The translations under genes and the position numbers were made by a program. A stretch of 37,387 bases of DNA, from contig NZ_JADEWV010000048.1 in assembly GCF_015207455.1 (NCBI RefSeq), positions 1-37,387 on the forward strand, read 5' to 3'. The notes under the pieces are model-generated. The model was not told the DNA's origin. It searched no databases and saw only the letters and a program-made list of their open reading frames with translations. This DNA comes from Microcoleus sp. LEGE 07076 (lineage in GTDB: Bacteria > Cyanobacteriota > Cyanobacteriia > Cyanobacteriales > Microcoleaceae). Below, piece by piece: positions 33,760 through 37,387 of this stretch. Numbering within the stretch: position 1 is the first letter of the stretch; every line of letters begins with the position of its first letter.

Positions 33760-36700
33760 CTAAAGCGGCGATACTTTATCCCGTTCAATCTCCCGATCCG
33801 AGACACTTTTCCCATCCAAAATTGTGCCATCATCCGGCGGATTTTGCGGGCGATCGCGTTTCGTAAAGCGATCGCGAGCCGAGACAATCACCACATACAA
33901 AACTGGAACTATAAACAAACTCAAGAAAGTAGAAACAACCATCCCTCCGGCGATCGCATTCCCTAGCGATCGGCGGCTCGCAGCCCCCGCACCTTCTGGG
34001 TTAATCAGAGGAGCAATACCCAAAATAAAAGACAGAGAAGTCATCAAAATCGGTCGCAAACGCTCCTGAGACGCCTCAACTGCTGCCTTAGTAACTGAAT
34101 ACCCCTGCTCCCGCAACTGATTAGCAAACTCCACGATTAAAATCGCATTTTTACTAGCCAACCCAATCAACATCACCAAACCAATCTGACAATAAACATC
34201 ATTTGCCAAACCCCGCAGCGACTGAGCTAAAAGTGCCCCTAAAATCGCCAGAGGAACCGCCAGCAAAATAATAAAAGGATCGACATAATTTTCGTACTGA
34301 GCCGCCAAAACCAAGAACACAAAAATCAGCCCCAAACCAAAAATAATTGGAGCTTGACCCCCAGACTCAATTTCTTCTAAAGAAGTCCCCGACCATTCAT
34401 AGCCAAAACCCGCTGGTAAAACTTGACTTGCCACCTTTTCCATCGATTTAATTGCCTGTCCAGAGCTCGATCCCGGAGCCGGAGAACCCGTAATTTCAAT
34501 TGACCTGTATAAATTGTAGTGATTAACAGTTTGGGCTCCCACCACCGGAGTTAGCTTCACCAAATTGCTCAAAGAAATCATTTCATTCTTTCCAGATCGC
34601 ACATACAATTTACCAATATCTTCAGGGTTAGCGCGAAACTGTTTGTCCGCCTGAACGTACACCCGATAATTGCGCTGCTGGAGATTGAAATCGTTGACAT
34701 ACTGCGAACCCAGAGCCGTTTGCAGCGTACTGAAAATATCATCAAGAGAAATATCCAAAGCCTTCGCCAGATTGCGGTCAACCTCCACAATTAACTGAGG
34801 CGTATTCGCTGCAAACGTACTAAATACCGCCTGCAATCCCGGTGTCTGATTCGCCTGCTTCAAAATCCCGCCCATCGTCTGAACCATTGCATCTAAACCG
34901 CTGTTACCTTTGCGGTCTTGCAATTGAAATTGGAAGCCTCCAAATTGACCTAAACCTTGAATGGCTGGCGGATTCACCGGAAAAATTCTCGCTTCTGGAA
35001 TCGCCATCAGCTTACCCCGCAAGCCGCCAATAATTGCTTGTACAGTTTGACTTTCTCCGTGACGTTCGCTCCAGGGTTTAAGCGTAGTAAAAATAATACC
35101 TTGGTTGGAAGTGCTACCGCTAAAACCGAAGCCTCCTACTGAAAAAGTACCGACAACTTCAGGAAGCTTAAGAATTTCTTGCTCAACTTCATCCATTACT
35201 TGCCGAGTATATTGCAGAGAAACGCCTTGGGGGCCTTGAATAATTGTCAAAAAATAACCCTGGTCTTCTTCTGGGATAAATGCTGTTGGTACTGATAGAT
35301 AAAGCCAAGCTGTTAATCCCAGAGAAGCGATGAATAGGAGGGTGACAACAGTTTTAAATCTTGTGAGAAATATCAAGGATTCCCGGTATTGGCGCTGCAT
35401 CCAATCGAGAACTCTATTAACGCGATCGAACACCCAACCCAGCGGCCCACCATACTTCTGCCCCCGCCGCAGCAATATAGCTGCCAGCGAGGGCGTGAGG
35501 GTAATAGCCATAAAGGTAGAAAGCAGTACAGAAAAAGCAATTGTCAGCGCAAATTGTTTGTAAAGTGCTCCCGTAGTTCCGGGGAAAAATGCCACTGGGA
35601 CGAACACTGCCATCAACACTAAGGAAGTCGCAATCACAGCGCTAAAAAGCTCCCGCATTGACTCGAAAGCTGCTTGGCGGGCACTCATGCCTTGGCGAAT
35701 CAAACGGTCGATATTTTCTACTACAATAATAGCGTCGTCAACCACCAACCCTGTCGCTAGTGTTAGACCAAACAGAGATAGGCTGTTAATTGTAAACCCG
35801 AAAATTTTGATAAAAGCAAAAGTTCCAATCAAAGAAATTGGAATTGTGATGGTGGGAATAATTGTAGTCCGCCAGTCTTGCAAGAAAACAAAAATTACTA
35901 TCACCACTAGCAGAACTGCTTCAAATAGCGTTTTTATGACTTCTGCCATCGACTCTTGGACAAATAAAGTCGTGTCCAGTGCTACTCTATGTATCAAGCC
36001 GGGAGGGAAACTAACAGCTAGTTTTTCCATTTCTGCTTTGACGGCATTGGCAACATTCAAAGCATTGCTTCCCGGCAGTTGGTAAATGCCTAAACCTACG
36101 GCATCATTGCCTCTAAATCTCAGAAAAGAGTTGTAGTTTTCGGCTCCTAATTCGGCTCTTCCAACCTCTTTTAATTTAACTAATGTTCCGTTTGCCTCTG
36201 TTTTGAGGACAATGTTTTCAAATTCTGCGGGTTCTTTGAGGCGACTTTCAGCACGCAAGTCAATTTGATACATTTGCCCGTCTGGGGCTGGTTCTTGCCC
36301 AACTCTGCCGGCACCAACTTGTAAGTTTTGTTCGTTAATCGCCCTGGTTACGTCTTGCATTGTGAGACGGCGAGCTGCTAACTTATTGGGGTCGATCCAC
36401 AGGCGCATTGCGTAGCGGCGTTCTCCAAAAATTCGCACGTCGCCAACGCCTTTTACCCGCTTTAGGGCATCTGCTAAATACAAGTCGGCGTAGTTGCTTA
36501 AAAATACGGTGTCGTATTCTTTGTTTTCTGTAAATAAGCCGATCGCCAGCAGGAGACTGGTAGATTGTTTGGTAACTCTCACTCCCGTGCGCTGTACGGC
36601 ATCTGGTAGTTGCGGTTGTGCGACTGCAACTCGATTTTGAACATCGACGGCGGCAATATCTTTGTTGCGCGACGGGTCAAACGTGGCAGTAATGGTGCTA

Positions 36701-36963
36701 GTACCATCATTGCTGCTGCTAGAAGTTAAATATTTTAGTCCTTCAACGCCGTTAATTTGCCTTTCTAGGATGTTTGTTACGGCATTTTCGACAATTTCGG
36801 CACTGGCCCCGCTATAGTTGGCTGTGACGCTGATTTGGGTGGGGCTGATGTCGGGGAAGCGTTCGATCGGCAGTGTAGGAATGCTAATTGCGCCTACCAA
36901 AACGATAACTATGGCGCAGACGCTAGCAAATACTGGTCGTTTAATAAAGAAATCTGCAAACAT
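33760..36963 (-). CDS. RND multidrug efflux permease (HAE1/AcrB family)
   Basis: Inner-membrane proton/drug antiporter of a tripartite efflux pump. The 1067-residue protein begins MFADFFIKRPVFASV, typical of AcrB-like pumps, and has the expected 12 membrane helices with two large periplasmic loops. Proton-relay residues are present: D409 and D410 in GLVVDDAIIVVEN, and the Lys in LIGLASKNAILIVEFANQ near residue 940. The periplasmic porter motif GGFGFSGSTSNQG is also seen. The C-terminus is a short charged tail. The usual membrane fusion partner is not in the window; upstream of its start there are only repeats up to the window edge. Confidence 0.95.
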   Translation of the reverse strand: MFADFFIKRPVFASVCAIVIVLVGAISIPTLPIERFPDISPTQISVTANYSGASAEIVENAVTNILERQINGVEGLKYLTSSSSNDGTSTITATFDPSRNKDIAAVDVQNRVAVAQPQLPDAVQRTGVRVTKQSTSLLLAIGLFTENKEYDTVFLSNYADLYLADALKRVKGVGDVRIFGERRYAMRLWIDPNKLAARRLTMQDVTRAINEQNLQVGAGRVGQEPAPDGQMYQIDLRAESRLKEPAEFENIVLKTEANGTLVKLKEVGRAELGAENYNSFLRFRGNDAVGLGIYQLPGSNALNVANAVKAEMEKLAVSFPPGLIHRVALDTTLFVQESMAEVIKTLFEAVLLVVIVIFVFLQDWRTTIIPTITIPISLIGTFAFIKIFGFTINSLSLFGLTLATGLVVDDAIIVVENIDRLIRQGMSARQAAFESMRELFSAVIATSLVLMAVFVPVAFFPGTTGALYKQFALTIAFSVLLSTFMAITLTPSLAAILLRRGQKYGGPLGWVFDRVNRVLDWMQRQYRESLIFLTRFKTVVTLLFIASLGLTAWLYLSVPTAFIPEEDQGYFLTIIQGPQGVSLQYTRQVMDEVEQEILKLPEVVGTFSVGGFGFSGSTSNQGIIFTTLKPWSERHGESQTVQAIIGGLRGKLMAIPEARIFPVNPPAIQGLGQFGGFQFQLQDRKGNSGLDAMVQTMGGILKQANQTPGLQAVFSTFAANTPQLIVEVDRNLAKALDISLDDIFSTLQTALGSQYVNDFNLQQRNYRVYVQADKQFRANPEDIGKLYVRSGKNEMISLSNLVKLTPVVGAQTVNHYNLYRSIEITGSPAPGSSSGQAIKSMEKVASQVLPAGFGYEWSGTSLEEIESGGQAPIIFGLGLIFVFLVLAAQYENYVDPFIILLAVPLAILGALLAQSLRGLANDVYCQIGLVMLIGLASKNAILIVEFANQLREQGYSVTKAAVEASQERLRPILMTSLSFILGIAPLINPEGAGAASRRSLGNAIAGGMVVSTFLSLFIVPVLYVVIVSARDRFTKRDRPQNPPDDGTILDGKSVSDREIERDKVSPL

Positions 36964-37016
36964 TATTTGGGTAATCGGTAGTTGCTATATCAATTCCGGT
37001 TGCACCGTCAGGTGAT

Positions 37017-37123
37017 TGTTGAGTGTTGAGTGTTGACTGTTGAGTGTTGACTGTTGAGTGTTGAGTGTTGAGTGTTGAGTGTTGAGTGTTGAGTGTTGAG
37101 TGTTGAGTGTTGAGTGTTGACTG
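37017..37123. repeat. TGTTGAG/TGTTGAC heptamer array
   Basis: About fifteen uninterrupted 7-bp units, mostly TGTTGAG with three or so TGTTGAC. It is the longest heptamer array in the window and lies about 55 bp upstream of the RND start codon, where it could change promoter spacing if its copy number varies. Confidence 0.95.
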
Positions 37124-37290
37124 AATTTGATGATTCCGATACTACCGGAAACGATATTATTTGACAATTGCTAATTCCTAATTGCACTTCAGTCAAAAAA
37201 TCAAATATCCCCCTTTTTAAGAGCGGAGCAATCAAGTAGTTTCACATAAAGTACGTAGTTGCGCTTTAGCGCTCTTAAGATGTGAATTAA

Positions 37291-37387
37291 GGAATGAGAA
37301 TTAAATAACTTGCAATCTTTATTGTTCTTGTGGGATGGGCGGGAGAGCCCGTCTAGAAAGGACGGGCTCTCCCGCCCATCCCACAAA
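37291..37387. repeat. MITE-like repeat with a 26-bp-arm palindrome, cut by window end
   Basis: GGAATGAGAATTAAATAACTT (37291 on) is nearly the same as the start of the repeat after dnaX (10590 on). It is followed by arms at 37328-37353 and 37361-37386 (TTGTGGGATGGGCGGGAGAG at the left start) that are perfect 26-bp complements with a 7-nt loop. The right end is outside the window. The hairpin would also make a strong terminator. Confidence 0.85.

Larger units (their letters stand above)
36964..37387. other. Upstream region of the RND gene, to window end
   Basis: The RND promoter should lie here. The sequence is dominated by a heptamer array (37017-37123) and a palindromic repeat (37291-37387); between them, 37124-37290 shows nothing recognisable. 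No gene is supported. Confidence 0.55.

Noticed and set aside
1-37387. tRNA or rRNA genes
   Set aside because: No T-loop GGTTCGA-type motif in a cloverleaf context and no rRNA-like sequence was found by eye.

Overview
The window is chromosomal DNA from a cyanobacterium. It carries pcyA (phycocyanobilin synthesis), a CYP110-type P450, two COP23-domain proteins, DevBCA-type exporter genes, the tig/clpP/clpX and asd/dapA/rnj blocks, and many GCGATCGC (HIP1) octamers. Dense intergenic repeats (heptamer TGTTGAC/TGTTGAG arrays, AATTCCC/GGGAATT arrays, AAACCCGGTTT palindromes) suggest a filamentous Oscillatoriales-type genome such as Microcoleus/Oscillatoria. That placement is an inference from repeat style; no rRNA or tRNA gene was found to support it.

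Layout. 1-2.1 kb: panB (pantothenate) converges on a small tatA-type gene, which is divergent from pcyA. 2.1-7.1 kb: a devB-devC-devA exporter cluster on the + strand, in which an Uma2/DUF820 gene and two inverted AATTCCC-type repeat arrays lie between or around devC and devA. 7.1-8.0 kb: an unknown one-TM protein. 8.5-10.6 kb: dnaX. 10.8-11.7 kb: a DUF4087 secreted protein and a 4-TM EamA protein. 11.74-12.28 kb: six near-identical 90-bp units in tandem, each holding a 14-bp-arm hairpin. 12.3-16.3 kb: tig, clpP, clpX (trigger factor and Clp protease) on the - strand. 16.8-21.1 kb: asd, dapA, rnj on the + strand. 21.3-23.6 kb: threonine synthase with a MoaD/ThiS-like sulfur carrier on each side, all on the - strand. 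24.1-27.4 kb: a small conserved-looking protein, the P450, and a GerMN-like exported protein. 28.1-30.6 kb: a stand-alone COP23 protein followed by a trypsin-like protease with a C-terminal COP23 domain. 31.0-32.9 kb: a decayed IS1-family element inserted in a decayed IS1182-type transposase. 33.2 kb: a possible 36-residue acidic peptide. 33.8-37.0 kb: an RND (HAE1/AcrB) efflux pump. The window ends in a 26-bp-arm palindrome.

How the genes fit together. Housekeeping blocks (Asp to Lys/Thr entry through asd-dapA, protein quality control through tig-clpP-clpX) alternate with envelope genes (DevBCA, RND, TatA, secreted COP23 and GerMN proteins). Asd supplies the pathway leading to O-phosphohomoserine, the ThrC substrate, and thrC lies about 4 kb away between two candidate sulfur carriers. 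The points most worth following are the thrC/MoaD-like arrangement, the 90-bp tandem array, the matched 18-residue repeats in both arms of the DevB coiled coil, the COP23/protease pair and the small peptide ORF. None of these is shown by the sequence alone to be a new system.
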